64,000 nucleotides of DNA, taken from positions 620,001-684,000 of the forward strand of contig CAWBUL010000006.1 in NCBI GenBank assembly GCA_963791885.1, read 5' to 3'. Below, piece by piece: positions 26,000 through 35,706 of the stretch. The number at the start of each line of letters is the position of its first letter. Within the stretch, counting starts at the first letter, position 1. Both the position numbers and the translations under genes were made by a program. Under the pieces are notes generated by a model, which saw only the letters and a program-made list of their open reading frames with translations, was not told where the DNA came from and searched no databases. Source of the stretch: CAVSUZ01 sp963791885. GTDB taxonomy: Bacteria > Pseudomonadota > Alphaproteobacteria > Acetobacterales > Acetobacteraceae.

Positions 26000-26410
26000 A
26001 TGACGGCCGGCAAGGAATTGGTCGAAGACTATCGTCATGTCGGGCTGACCTTGCGCCAGCATCCGGTGACCTTCCTCCGTGCGGATCTCACCACATGTCG
26101 GATTGTCAGCTGCGCGGAGGCGATGCAGGCGCGTGATGGAGCAAGGTTGGAGGTTGCCGGATTGATTCTCGTTCGCCAGCGGCCGGGTAGTGCGAAGGGT
26201 GTTCTGTTCATTACGCTGGAGGACGAGACCGGGATCGCAATCTCGTGGTCTGGCCGGCTGTATTCGAACAGTTCCGCCGCACTGTGATGGGCGCCAGCAC
26301 GATCGCGGTGCGTGGGCGCGTTCAGCGCGAGGGTGAGGTCGTGCCAATCGGTTCAGCGATCTCTCAGCGGTTCTCACCAGTGTCGGCAGCCGTGATGCGG
26401 CGGCCTTCCT
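26000..26410 (+). pseudogene. 3' fragment of error-prone DNA polymerase gene dnaE2
   Basis: The frame opens with KELVEDYRHVGLTLRQHPVT and contains GLILVRQRPGSAKGVLFITL followed by EDETGIA. This is the OB-fold region at the C-terminal end of DnaE2. Near 26235 the frame is lost and continues in another as WSGRLYS/NLVVWPAVFEQFRR, then GRVQREGEVV. All polymerase domains upstream are missing: the fragment starts six bases after the amidase stop. It marks a recombination junction at about 25995 and the right border of the importer operon. Confidence 0.8.
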
Positions 26411-26412
26411 GA

Positions 26413-26610
26413 ATGGGTCACTGGGATCGGGCTTCACTGCGCGGATTATGTACGCACTCGCTGCGGCGGACCAAGGCGTCGATCATCTATAAGGCGAGGG
26501 GAAACCTGCGCGCTGTTCAGATTCTGCTTGGCCACACGAAGATCGAGAGCACAGTCCGCTACCTCGGCGTTGATATAGAAGACGCGCTCAACCTTGCCGA
26601 AGGTACAGCG
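26413..26610 (+). pseudogene. C-terminal fragment of a tyrosine recombinase
   Basis: THSLRRTKASIIYKARGNLR, AVQILLGHTKIESTVRYLG and VDIEDALNLAEG carry the HxxR, the second histidine and the nucleophilic tyrosine of the integrase catalytic domain. The upstream two thirds are absent. A base appears lost just before THS, where YGTHS is expected. It is inactive. Confidence 0.75.
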
Positions 26611-27263
26611 CTCGGGCCGGCTTTCCCTTTGCGCGGGCGGGAAGCCTTGGGGCCCCTCATATCCGTCATCGGCGATCAGCCGCAGCTGCGTGCTCCCAGG
26701 GCCGTGCACCACGGGAGCTTCCAGAGAGACCGACCAGGCACATTCGGCATGGCCTTCTTCGCCACGTAGCGCCAGGAAGACCACACGATCGACCCCTCCC
26801 TTTGCATCAGCCTCAAGTGCCAGGCGGAAGATCAATCCCTCAGCCATTTCGTCGCCGAGTGCCAATCCAAGCTGCTGCGCTTCCGCCTCCTGACGACGCA
26901 GTGTGCGGGCGGTCGGGTCGTCAGCCATGCCGCGATAAAAGCGCACCGGCACTTGGTCGATCAGGAAGACGAAATGATGACTATCGTCCATCACACGCAG
27001 CCAGGAATGCGTCCCGGACTCGGCAACCCGCTTTAGCCGCTGTTTCCCGAACGCGTAGGCGCGGCATCCCACCGACCCGTGTCGTCGCCCATTTCGTAGG
27101 CTGCCACCGCTACGGCATCGCGCCGCGCATTGGCGAGAAGGCGCGCGCAGAAGCGCAGGCGCTCTTCCGTCAGGGCAGGGTGGAAGTCCCATGGCAGACG
27201 GATATTCGCACCCGAATCGGCGACAACTTCGACCATATCCGAGTCTATGCTCACGGGACCCAT
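26610..27263 (-). pseudogene. Hypothetical protein gene, frameshifted
   Basis: From an ATG at 27263 the frame reads MGPVSIDSDMVEVVADSG and RLPWDFHPALTEERLRFCA. Near 27063 it continues in another frame with AYAFGKQRLKRVAESG, MDDSHHFVFLIDQVPVRFY, QQLGLALGDEMAEGLIFRL and DRVVFLALRGEEGHAECAW. The composition is clearly coding on this strand across both frames. I do not recognise the family. The 3' end is uncertain because it runs into the integrase fragment on the other strand. Confidence 0.5.
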
Positions 27264-27836
27264 GTTCAGCTCACCGCGGTCCGGTGCTGCGCGAGCGGCT
27301 GTCAGGTTGCACCCATCTCGATCATTAAGCCGGTACGCCCTCGGTCTCCAAAGCGGAATTACGCCGTCCAGCTCGGCTGGACTTCCTGGGCACGTATCGA
27401 ACCATGTGCCTTGCGCCGGAAGCCGATTTCCAGAACACGCTGGCCACCATCCGTGAACTTCGGCTTGTCGCCTGAGGGGGCAGCACTCAGATCCGGGGAT
27501 CGGGTCCGCATTGCGCTCATTGCAGTCATTCAAGGGGGTCGCGCCAGCCGCTCCGAAGCCGACATTGCAACCCAGGTCGTCTTCGGCCGAGATGGGTGGT
27601 TTCGCGACGGTCGCTTCCGGGCGAACCCAGCCGGATAGGGTTCGGTAGTCCGCAAGTATGCGGTTGGAGGAGTTTGCCAGCCACCGCCGATCCTGGCGGA
27701 TATCCGCACCGGATTTCTGCACCAGCCAACCCCTTGAATTTGTTCGCCTCGGCAAGCGGCGCAAAAGTCTTGCAGACCGTGTGAAAACCCCCCATGACGG
27801 ATTCCCGAGCGACGCACGTCACGTTAGAATCCTGAC
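27264..27836. other. No recognisable gene
   Basis: Open frames exist on both strands, but none gives a recognisable domain, and the best minus-strand candidate (about 27530-27820) lacks a ribosome site. The right part must include the left end of the IS1182-type element that carries the transposase starting at 27837, but I could not define its inverted repeat. Confidence 0.35.
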
Positions 27837-29275
27837 ATGCCGCACATCACCGGCCATGACCGATCCCAGCTTCTACTGTTGCCCGAATCCCTGGACGACT
27901 ATGTCGGCCCCGACAACCCGGTGCGCTTCATCGAGGCTTTTGTGGACGGGCTCGATCTTGCGGCCTCGGGCCTCGCGCGCGTCGAACCGAAGGAGACCGG
28001 CCGTCCAAGCTATCCCCCCGGCGAGCCGCTCAAGATCTATATCTATGGTTATCTGAACCGCATCCGCTCAAGCCGTCGTCTGGAAGCCGAGACCCACCGC
28101 AATGTCGAGGTGATCTGGCTGCTGCGCCATCTCAAGCCGGACTTTAAGACCGTCGCCGACTTCCGCCGCGACAACCGCACGGCGTTCCGCCCAGTGTTCC
28201 GCCAGTTCGTGTTGCTGTGCAAGCAACTGGACCTGTTCGGCCGGGAGCTGCTGGCGGTGGACGGCACACGGATCAAGGCAGTCAACAACAAGGATCGCAA
28301 TTTCACCCGTGCCTCGCTGACCGAGTTCATCAAGCTGGCGGATAAGAAGCTCGATGATTACCTTCAGCGCCTCGACCGGAGCGATGCTGCCGAGAGGGGG
28401 ACAAGAGGTGCACGGGTTGAGAACCTGGCGGAGAAGATCGCTGCGGTTCGTCAGCGGCGCGAGCGCTGCAAGGCGATGCTGGTAGAGCTGGAGCGGACCG
28501 GGGAGAACCAAATCTCGCTGACCGATCCCGACAGCCGTGCAATGGCAGCGCACACGCACGTTGCCGTTGGCTACAACGTGCAGATCGCAGTCGATATCAT
28601 GCATAAGCTGGTCGTCGAACAGCAGGTCACCAACCAGGTGGTCGATATGGGCCTGCTGACGGGGACCGCCGAACCGGCGAAGGAGATCCTTGGCGTCGAG
28701 ACGATCGACGTCGTCGCCGACAAAGGTTATTTCAAGATCGAGGATATCGAGGCCTGCGAAAAGGCGGGCATGGTGCCTTATGTGCCGCGACCGCAGCGCG
28801 GTCCTTCGGTCAGGGAAGGTCTGTTCCGCAAGGACGAGTTCACGTATGAGGCGGAGACGGACAGCAGGATCTGTCCCGCCCGGCAACGCCTTCACCCCTC
28901 TTCATCATCGATGCTTCGCGGGCTGAAGAAGATCAATTATACCAACCGTGCTGCCTGCCCCGATTGTGTCTTGCGGCCGCGATGCACGGCAATCGGTTTC
29001 GCTCGGTATCACGGCTGGAGAATGAGGCGGTGTTGGACCGGATGGCGGCTCGGCTGGCGCAGCGTCCAGACGTTCTTGACCGGCGCCGCGAGTCGGTCGA
29101 GCACCCGTTCGGCACAATCAAACAGTGGATGTATCAGGGTGCATTTCTGATGCGACGTCTGGAGAAGGTTCGAGCTGAGTTCAGCTTGACCGCGCTTGCC
29201 TACAACCTCAGGCGGGTGCTCAATCTTATCCCGTTCGATGCGTTGATGTTGGTGGTGAAGGTCGTGCCGGATTGA
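27837..29275 (+). pseudogene. IS1182 family transposase, one frameshift
   Basis: The protein starts MPHITGHDRSQLLLLPESLD with the family's N-terminal helical domain. It has the first aspartate in LLAVDGTRIKAVN, the second in VVADKGYFKIEDIE and a cysteine motif (CPDCVLRPRC). At about 28990 one base is missing after CVLRPRCT, and the sequence continues in a second frame as GNRFRSVSRLENEAVLDRM and VEHPFGTIKQWMYQGAFLMR, containing the catalytic glutamate. The end is at 29275. Total length of about 479 residues is normal. The break removes the catalytic glutamate from the first frame, so the element is inactive unless the deletion is a read error. Confidence 0.85.
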
Positions 29276-29289
29276 GACGCCCGGCAGGT

Positions 29290-29671
29290 CCCTTGCGGGA
29301 CAGATGCAACGAATGGAGCCCCCGGAGATCGCCCGCGTATTCCAGAGCAATCTGAAAGATCACACGGTGCCGCTCATCCATCTCGATCGGCCAAATCGGG
29401 ATCGTCTTCGCCACGCAGCGCGTTTCCACACGGTCTGCTTGATTTTTGACTAGGGCCTCGGCTTCCGAGCGGCGGCGATCACGCGGAGGAAAACCGGAGC
29501 GGCATACAAGGGGCGTTCGCACAACTGGAGCGTTGTTTCTGCGACCCTGCCGTGCGGGTCGGCCTCGATTGCGGCAATCAGCGGTTCCCAATCGGGCATG
29601 CGGCCTCGATCAAGGATGTCCTCGATAGCCGCCGCCGTAAATTGCTGATGAACCAGATGGTGGTGCTTCAT
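29290..29671 (-). pseudogene. Hypothetical gene near recombinase remnants, frameshifted
   Basis: An ATG at 29671 opens MKHHHLVHQQFTAAAIEDIL, then RMPDWEPLIAAIEADPHGR and PLYAAPVFLRVIAAAR. At about 29465 the coding pattern passes to another frame: ALVKNQADRVETRCVAKTI and MDERHRVIFQIALEYAGDL, which ends where the IS1182-type element begins. Coding character is good but no family is recognised. It directly follows the serine recombinase fragment on the same strand and may have been its partner gene. Confidence 0.4.
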
Positions 29672-29699
29672 GTCGTCGTTGCTGTCGATGCTGCGCCCT

Positions 29700-29930
29700 T
29701 ATATGATAAGCGGGCCGAAGGGTACTCGCTCCGCTCAGCGCCCGGTCGATGAACACTTCGCTCAGCGACCAGCCCTCGCGGGTGATCAGCTCCTTGCAAA
29801 TGCGGATCTGGTCGTCGACGGATGCGTCGCGCTGACTGTCCGAGGAATAGCGGGCATAGACAACCGCGCGTGGTATGCTTTGGACAGTCAACGTCCGTAT
29901 CCCCTTTGCGATGCTGCGCGCACCAGGCAC
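29700..29930 (-). pseudogene. N-terminal fragment of a serine recombinase
   Basis: PRAVVYARYSSDSQRDASVD, DQIRICKELITREGW and FIDRALSGAST match the start of the resolvase/large serine recombinase catalytic domain, with the nucleophile in YARYSS. The frame leaves the family after about residue 75 and ends. No recombinase or zinc-beta-ribbon domain follows. It overlaps the 3' end of the integrase gene upstream, consistent with deletion. Confidence 0.75.
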
Positions 29931-30990
29931 TTGACCGCCCTGATGCCATCTGCCGGCGCTACGAACCCTGACCGTCGCATCACGCCTTTATTCCGCCGAA
30001 TTGCGCCGATGATTTTCTGATGCTTGCGCCCAGCGCTCAATGATTGCGCATGGATGTAGTGACGTTCGCCCGTGCGAAAGCTTGCGTGGCCGAGCAGCGC
30101 GGCGACAATCTTGACGTGTTCTGGATCATCGCTGGCAATGGCTGTGGCGACACAGTCTCTGAACAGATAGGGCGGAATCGATTTGCCGAAGGCCGATCGC
30201 GTTCGCGCGGACACGCACGTTAGGAGACCACTACGACCGAGCGGCTGCCCTGCGCCAGATATCCAGAGGCTTTCGGATGTCCTGTCGTTCGCCAGCTTCG
30301 GGCGGTATACCGTGAGGTAGCGTTCGAGCGCCGACGACAGAGTTGTGGGCCAGGAGATATCGAATGCGCGTCGTGTCTTGGTATCGACGGGATAAAGTGC
30401 GATTCGATATCCGTCCCCTGTACGCACCAGATTGTGACCCAACTCAAGGCTCAACAGGCTTCGCGGTCGGAGCGGGCGCGCGGCCAGCAGCGCAATAATC
30501 AGCCCGTCCCTGAACATCACCGCGTTGCCACAACTTTCGGCTTGCTGCATCAGCTGCATACCGAGATCAAACAGTTCTCTCGGATGTCGCAGTCGAAGGT
30601 CCTTGCGGCGTATTGGTGTGGCTCGGTTGCCGAGGCGGATCCGGGAGCCATGGCACGGATCACGGAACAGAGCCGGTTCACACGCATCATGGTGGTGACC
30701 GGTGACACTTTGGTCTGCAGCTCTTTAAGATATTGCGCAACGATCTCGGGTTGCACCCGGGCTTCCGGCAGAACCTTGAGCAGCAGCCTGCATCGTCTGG
30801 CACAGAACCCCAGCCAATGGGCGTAAGCGTGCAGAGCGATGTCCTGGCTGCACGCTGACCAGTGCGACAGCGGACCGTCGGGATCTAATGGCGAGGATGG
30901 AACGAACAGCTTTGACCAAGCCAGCCGGTCCGCGGTTGGCCAATCTGCAAATGGCAGAGCGATAAGCTGCCGCCTGTGGCGACGCTTCAT
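29888..30990 (-). pseudogene. Tyrosine recombinase in two frames
   Basis: The first frame (30990 to about 30625) gives an N-terminal domain (WSACSQDIALHAYAHWLGFC, then VTTMMRVNRLCSVIRAMAP). Near 30630 the sequence continues in another frame as RRKDLRLRHPRELFDLGMQL. The catalytic domain follows: ARPLRPRSLLSLELG with the first arginine, PPYLFRDCVATAIA, LLGHASFRTGERHYIHA with the histidine and tyrosine. The start overlaps the stop of the larger recombinase, so they were coexpressed, as in multi-integrase elements. One indel separates it from a full-length gene. Confidence 0.75.
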
Positions 30991-32696
30991 GGCCGATCTC
31001 GTTGCCCGTCGTTGGCTCTCAGCGCAAGCACGATCTCATCGTAGTGGCGTGCCGCCGCGGTGCGGCTGAATTGCGCGTAGAAGTTCATCGTTGTCTGCAT
31101 GTTCTTGTGCCCAAGCAGCTGACGGACCAGCTCAAAGGCATGCGGATGAGTGTCAAGATAAAGCTTCGCCGCGATATGCCGGAACAAGTGCACATGGATG
31201 CGCAGGCCGAGCACCTTGAAGAGACGGCTCGATATTTGCATCGTCAGGTGGTTCGGCGCCTTGTGGCTGTTCCTTCTGGCAAATAGGAAGGGACTGGAGC
31301 CGGCGATGCGGCGGTGGAACCGGTAAAGATAGGCATCGATCAGCTGGACACTGGGTTCCGGCAGCTCAAACTTGAGCGGCATCGAGTTTTTGACTTCATC
31401 GGACTCGAGCAAAATGGTGATTTTACGCGAGCCTGGCCGCTTGCTCCGAATCAGCGTTCGACCAATCTCCAGCGAGGTCAGATTCGATAATCGGATAGGT
31501 GCCATCAGAAGAATTTCGACTGCGACTGCCATCTGAGCGCGCAATGCTGGCCTCTTTGTTCCATCGTCTTCCCTCATTGCCCTCTGCATCTCCATGAGCG
31601 GGAAGTTCACCAGAGCCTGGCGGTTCACTGGATCATCGATCTGCAGAAGGCGTTGCCGGTTGACTTCGGTCATTCCCGCGCGTGGTCGGATGAGCTTGCG
31701 GGTCATCGATGTCACTTGCGCCATCTCCGGGGTGCTCAGCTTCGCCCAGTATTTGGCGATTTGCCTGGCAGTGGCCGCCAGCTTGCCGACGTGGGTGGTG
31801 ATATTCCCACCAGCCCGATCAAGACAGAATTGCAAGGCGAGCCGGAGTGCTGCCGGCTGGACAAGATCGGCAAGACCGGTGATCGTCGCGGGGTCGCGGC
31901 CAGACTTGATCAGCGCAGCGTGCAGATAACGCACGGAATATCGGCAGGATGTAATCGACGCCGGCCGCAACGGCCGATCGAGCGCGTCATCCGCCAAAAT
32001 GTCTGCCCCGGCGAGATGTTGGCACCAGCGGTCAAGGTCAGCCCGGAAGCGCGACGGGAGCTCCGCTTGCGGTAGCACCAGCGCACCATCGGACGCTGGC
32101 GCGGTGATCTTACTTCGGGGCCAGATTGGGACAGCGTCTGCGGCACGGTTCCACGCACGTGCCACCATCTGCACATTGCCGCGTGGCTGCTGCACAAGAG
32201 TGCCGCGAACCAAAGCGTCTTCGTAGGCAACCAAGGCACCGTCATCGACGTCATCAGGCTCGATGTCCAGCGATGAGCACCAGCGGGCAAAACGCGACAT
32301 TGATGCACTGTCGCGCCACGCCGGAAGTGCATCCAGCAGCCGGTGCCACGACGGTTTGATCTGTTGCGAGCGTTGTGCAGCCGGAGTGGAATCGCCGTGA
32401 TATTTTATCGCAAAGACTACATCGGCACGGATGTTCTGCCATCGCTTCTGGCTCAAGCCCAATTGCGCGGGGTGTAGGTCCTTCATCAGTGGCCGGAGTG
32501 TCGGTGGGTATGCATGGACATTCTCCACATCTTTCCCCAACGCGAGTGCCAGCCGTCGAGTGGACGAGCAAAGGTTGGAGCGGCGCGCTGTCGAGAGCGA
32601 CGCATCCGCCTGTATGCGCGTGATGAGTTCACCAAACGTCGGCACATTGCCGGGGTAGAGCAGCGCGCGATTGATGCTTCGGGACGCATTGGTCAT
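30987..32696 (-). CDS. Large tyrosine recombinase/integrase
   Basis: The protein has 569 residues from the ATG at 32696 (a GAGGG lies nine to ten bases upstream; the frame is open a little further). The long N-terminal part is helical. The C-terminal third has the catalytic set: arginine in LLMAPIRLSNLTSLEIG, HLFRH in RIHVHLFRHIAAKLYL, and LLGHKNMQTTMNFYAQF with histidine and tyrosine. It is the only intact one of the recombinases at 29.7-32.7 kb. It overlaps the next, frameshifted recombinase gene. Tandem integrases of this size occur on elements such as GIsul2-like islands, so it may have driven insertion of the surrounding accessory DNA. Confidence 0.85.
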   Translation of the reverse strand: MTNASRSINRALLYPGNVPTFGELITRIQADASLSTARRSNLCSSTRRLALALGKDVENVHAYPPTLRPLMKDLHPAQLGLSQKRWQNIRADVVFAIKYHGDSTPAAQRSQQIKPSWHRLLDALPAWRDSASMSRFARWCSSLDIEPDDVDDGALVAYEDALVRGTLVQQPRGNVQMVARAWNRAADAVPIWPRSKITAPASDGALVLPQAELPSRFRADLDRWCQHLAGADILADDALDRPLRPASITSCRYSVRYLHAALIKSGRDPATITGLADLVQPAALRLALQFCLDRAGGNITTHVGKLAATARQIAKYWAKLSTPEMAQVTSMTRKLIRPRAGMTEVNRQRLLQIDDPVNRQALVNFPLMEMQRAMREDDGTKRPALRAQMAVAVEILLMAPIRLSNLTSLEIGRTLIRSKRPGSRKITILLESDEVKNSMPLKFELPEPSVQLIDAYLYRFHRRIAGSSPFLFARRNSHKAPNHLTMQISSRLFKVLGLRIHVHLFRHIAAKLYLDTHPHAFELVRQLLGHKNMQTTMNFYAQFSRTAAARHYDEIVLALRANDGQRDRP

Positions 32697-32932
32697 GGTC
32701 AGTATTGCCCTCGCGGTGACACAACATGACACAAGTAACGTATTCGGGAAACACATAAGTGAACTCTCAAGATAATTGATCTGCCTAGTATTTCCCGAGC
32801 GATGTGTAAGTCAGTGACAGTATTGAACTTTGCGGACACCGGCGGACACATCTTTCATGCCCTGCGGCGTCGTGCCAACGGGACGCTGGACAATGTTTCT
32901 TTGCGATCTATCCGGTGCTCCGGCTGGCTGAC
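32697..32932. other. Upstream region of the large recombinase, no gene seen
   Basis: This stretch between the recombinase start and the left end of the IS21 element has no supported frame. It should hold the recombinase promoter. It does not contain the missing 5' part of the gene cut by the IS21 right end. Confidence 0.35.
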
Positions 32933-33245
32933 TGTTGAGTTTCATCGAGAACTGACCCACCAGGTGGCAAATTTCCACTGAGAATTGACCCATGTTTTGA
33001 CCTCGCCCCGGCTGTTTTCAGCGGGGTCCACGGGAGTGATAAGCATGGAGTTACTGAGCGTGATCCGTCGCTGGGCGCTTCGAGACCAGCTTTCGATACG
33101 GGAGATCGCCCGCAGGACTGGGCTATCGCGGAACACCATCCGCAAATACTTGCGGGGCGACGTGGTGGAACCGGCCTTCAAGGTGCCGGAGCGGCCCAGC
33201 AAGCTGGACGCGTTCGCCGAGAAACTGTCGGCCTGGCTAAAGCTA

Positions 33246-34383
33246 GTGCTCTGACTCATACGGACGATGCAGGCAATCTTTCGAGCTTGGCAAGGATTGA
33301 GGCGGTGGCTGCGGTCCAGACGAATGGGCGTGGTTCTGCATTTCGCTCAGCGAGGTAAGTCTTAATGGCAGCCTGCAGGCTGACGAGGGAGTGGAAGCTG
33401 CCGCGCCGGATGCGTTGTCGGGTAAGAGCGGAGAAGAAGGTCTCCACCGCGTTCAGCCATGACCCGGAGGTTGGCGTGAAGTGGAAGGTCCATCGGTCAT
33501 GGCGTGCCAGCCAGGCCTGTACCTTTCGGTGCCGGTGGGTGGCGTAGTTGTCGACGACCGCATGGACCAACTTGCCGGACGGCACCTCGCGTTCGACGGC
33601 ATTGAGGAAGCGGATGAACTCCTCGTGCCGGTGTCGCTGCATGCAGCGACCGATCACCGTACCCTTCAGCACGTTCAATGCGGCGAACAACGTCGTCGTT
33701 CCATGGCGTTTGTAGTCGTGGGTCATGGTGCCGCAGCGGCCGGGTTTCAGCGGCAGTCCAGGCTGGGTACGGTCGAGCGCCTGGATTTGGCTCTTTTCGT
33801 CGATCGACAGCACCACCGCATGGGCGGGCGGATCGAGATAAAGGCCGATGATATCCGCCATTTTCTCAGCGAACTGCGGATCACGCGAGCGCTTGAAGCT
33901 GCGCACGCGGTGCGGCTGGAGTTGGTGCGCCGCCCAGATGCGCTGCACCGAGCGCAGAGACATGGCGGTGGCGTTTGCCATGGCTCGCCCGGTCCAATAC
34001 GTGGTCCCAGGGGGCGGCTCGCCACACGTGAGCGCCACGACGTGCGCCACTTTATCGGCCGGGATCGGTCGTTTGCCGGGCTTGCGCGTCTTGTCACGCA
34101 GCAACCCGTCGGGACCTTCCTCGGCAAAACGCTGCTGCCAGCGCCAGACCATGGGGCGGCTGACGCTGATCTCTTTCGCCACATGTTGCACCGGCCGACC
34201 ACTGGCCGAGGCCAGAACAACTCGGGCTCGCTCGATGTATTTGCCCGCTCGGTTGCGATCCGATGCTATTGCCTTAAGCCGCTTCCTGTCTGCCGCGCTC
34301 AACAACACGCATACTGTCTGTGCCATGCTCACAGAATCGCATGGCAACCGCATGTTGTAAATCGATAGAATGCGTCAGAGCAC
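33246..34383 (-). mobile_element. IS630 family insertion sequence, 1138 bp, TA target duplication
   Basis: Perfect 10-bp terminal inverted repeats, GTGCTCTGAC (33246-33255) and GTCAGAGCAC (34374-34383), are flanked by TA at 33244-33245 and 34384-34385. The empty target was CTAG inside istA. TA duplication is the hallmark of IS630/Tc1-mariner elements. With perfect ends and a full-length transposase, this is probably the youngest and most likely active element in the window. Confidence 0.95.
33256..34326 (-). CDS. IS630 family transposase
   Basis: The protein of about 356 residues starts MAQTVCVLLSAADRKRLKAI; an upstream in-frame ATG at 34353 is possible. It has an N-terminal helix-turn-helix of the HTH-29/33 type (VQHVAKEISVSRPMVWRWQQ) and the linker RDKTRKPGKRP. 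The DDE catalytic residues are in VVLSIDEKSQIQALDR, HAVVDNYATHRH and SWLNAVETFFSAL. All catalytic residues and the full length are kept. It catalyses cut-and-paste transposition at TA. Confidence 0.93.
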   Translation of the reverse strand: MAQTVCVLLSAADRKRLKAIASDRNRAGKYIERARVVLASASGRPVQHVAKEISVSRPMVWRWQQRFAEEGPDGLLRDKTRKPGKRPIPADKVAHVVALTCGEPPPGTTYWTGRAMANATAMSLRSVQRIWAAHQLQPHRVRSFKRSRDPQFAEKMADIIGLYLDPPAHAVVLSIDEKSQIQALDRTQPGLPLKPGRCGTMTHDYKRHGTTTLFAALNVLKGTVIGRCMQRHRHEEFIRFLNAVEREVPSGKLVHAVVDNYATHRHRKVQAWLARHDRWTFHFTPTSGSWLNAVETFFSALTRQRIRRGSFHSLVSLQAAIKTYLAERNAEPRPFVWTAATASILAKLERLPASSV

Positions 34384-35706
34384 TAGAGAGCGGCAGGCCG
34401 CGCAAGCAGAGGCGGACGATCAAGCGGTTGCATGCGGATCTGGCCGCCCTCGGGTTTGAAGGTTCATACGGCCGTGTTGCGGCGTTCGCCCGCACCTGGA
34501 AGGAGCATCGGCAGCGGGAGCAGCAGACGACCGGCCGCGGGGCCTTTGTTCCGCTGATTTTCCAGCCGGGCGAAGCTTTCCAGTTCGACTGGAGCGAGGA
34601 GTGGGCCGTTATCGGCGGCGAACGGACCAAGCTGCAAGCTGCGCACTTCAAGCTTTGCTACAGCCGCACCTTCATTGTCCGGGCCTATCCGCTGCAGACG
34701 CACGAGATGCTGTTCGACGCGCATCATCATGCGTTCCGGGTGCTTGGCGGCGTGCCGCGCCGCGGCATCTACGACAATATGAGAACGGCTGTTGACCAAG
34801 TTGGCGTCGGCAAGAAGCGCCAGGTCAATGCACGCTTTGCCGCGATGGCCAGCCACTACCTTTTCGATGCTGACTTTTGCAATCCGGCCTCAGGCTGGGA
34901 GAAGGGTCAGATCGAGAAGAATGTCCAGGATGCGCGTCATCGGCTGTGGCAGACCATGCCGCGTTTTGTGACGCTGGCTGACTTGAACGACTGGCTGGAA
35001 CAACGCTGCCAGGCGTTATGGCGCGAGATTCCGCACGGCAACCAGCAAGGCTCGATATTCGACGCGTGGCAAAGTGAAGTCGGATGCCTGATGGCCGTTG
35101 GCAGACCGTTCGATGGTTTTGTTGAATACGGCAAACGCGTTTCGCCCACCTGCCTCGTTCACTTTGATCGCAACCGCTACAGCGTGCCCGCGTCCTTCGC
35201 CAATCATCGCGTCAGCTTAAGGGTTTATCCAGGCCGCGTCGTTGTCGTTGCCGAAGGGCAAGTCATCTGCGAACACGCGCGGCTCATCGAGCGGTCGCAT
35301 CATCTGCCCGGCCGCACCATCTATGATTGGCACCACTATCTCGCGGTGATCCAGCGCAAGCCGGGAGCTCTGCGTAATGGCGCGCCGTTCGCCGAATTGC
35401 CGGAAGCGTTCAAGCGGCTGCAACAGCACCTTCTCAAGCAGCCCGGAGGCGACCGGGAGATGGTGGAGATTCTTGCCCTCGTCCTGCACCATGGTGAAGA
35501 TGCGGTGTTGTGTGCCGTCGAACTGGCGCTGAGTGATGGAGCGCCGACAAAGACGCACGTGCTGAACATGTTGCACCGGCTGATCGACGGCAAATCCACG
35601 GCCACAGCAATGATCGCGGCTCCGCAGGCCTTGGCCCTGGACCGGGAGCCACGTGCCGACGTCGAACGCTACGATGCCCTGCGCGAGAAGCTACAGGAGG
35701 CCCGCC

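Noticed and set aside
29700..32696. RIT (recombinase in trio) element
   Set aside because: RIT elements have three tyrosine recombinases. Here there are two, and the third gene is a serine recombinase fragment, so the label is not justified from the sequence alone.
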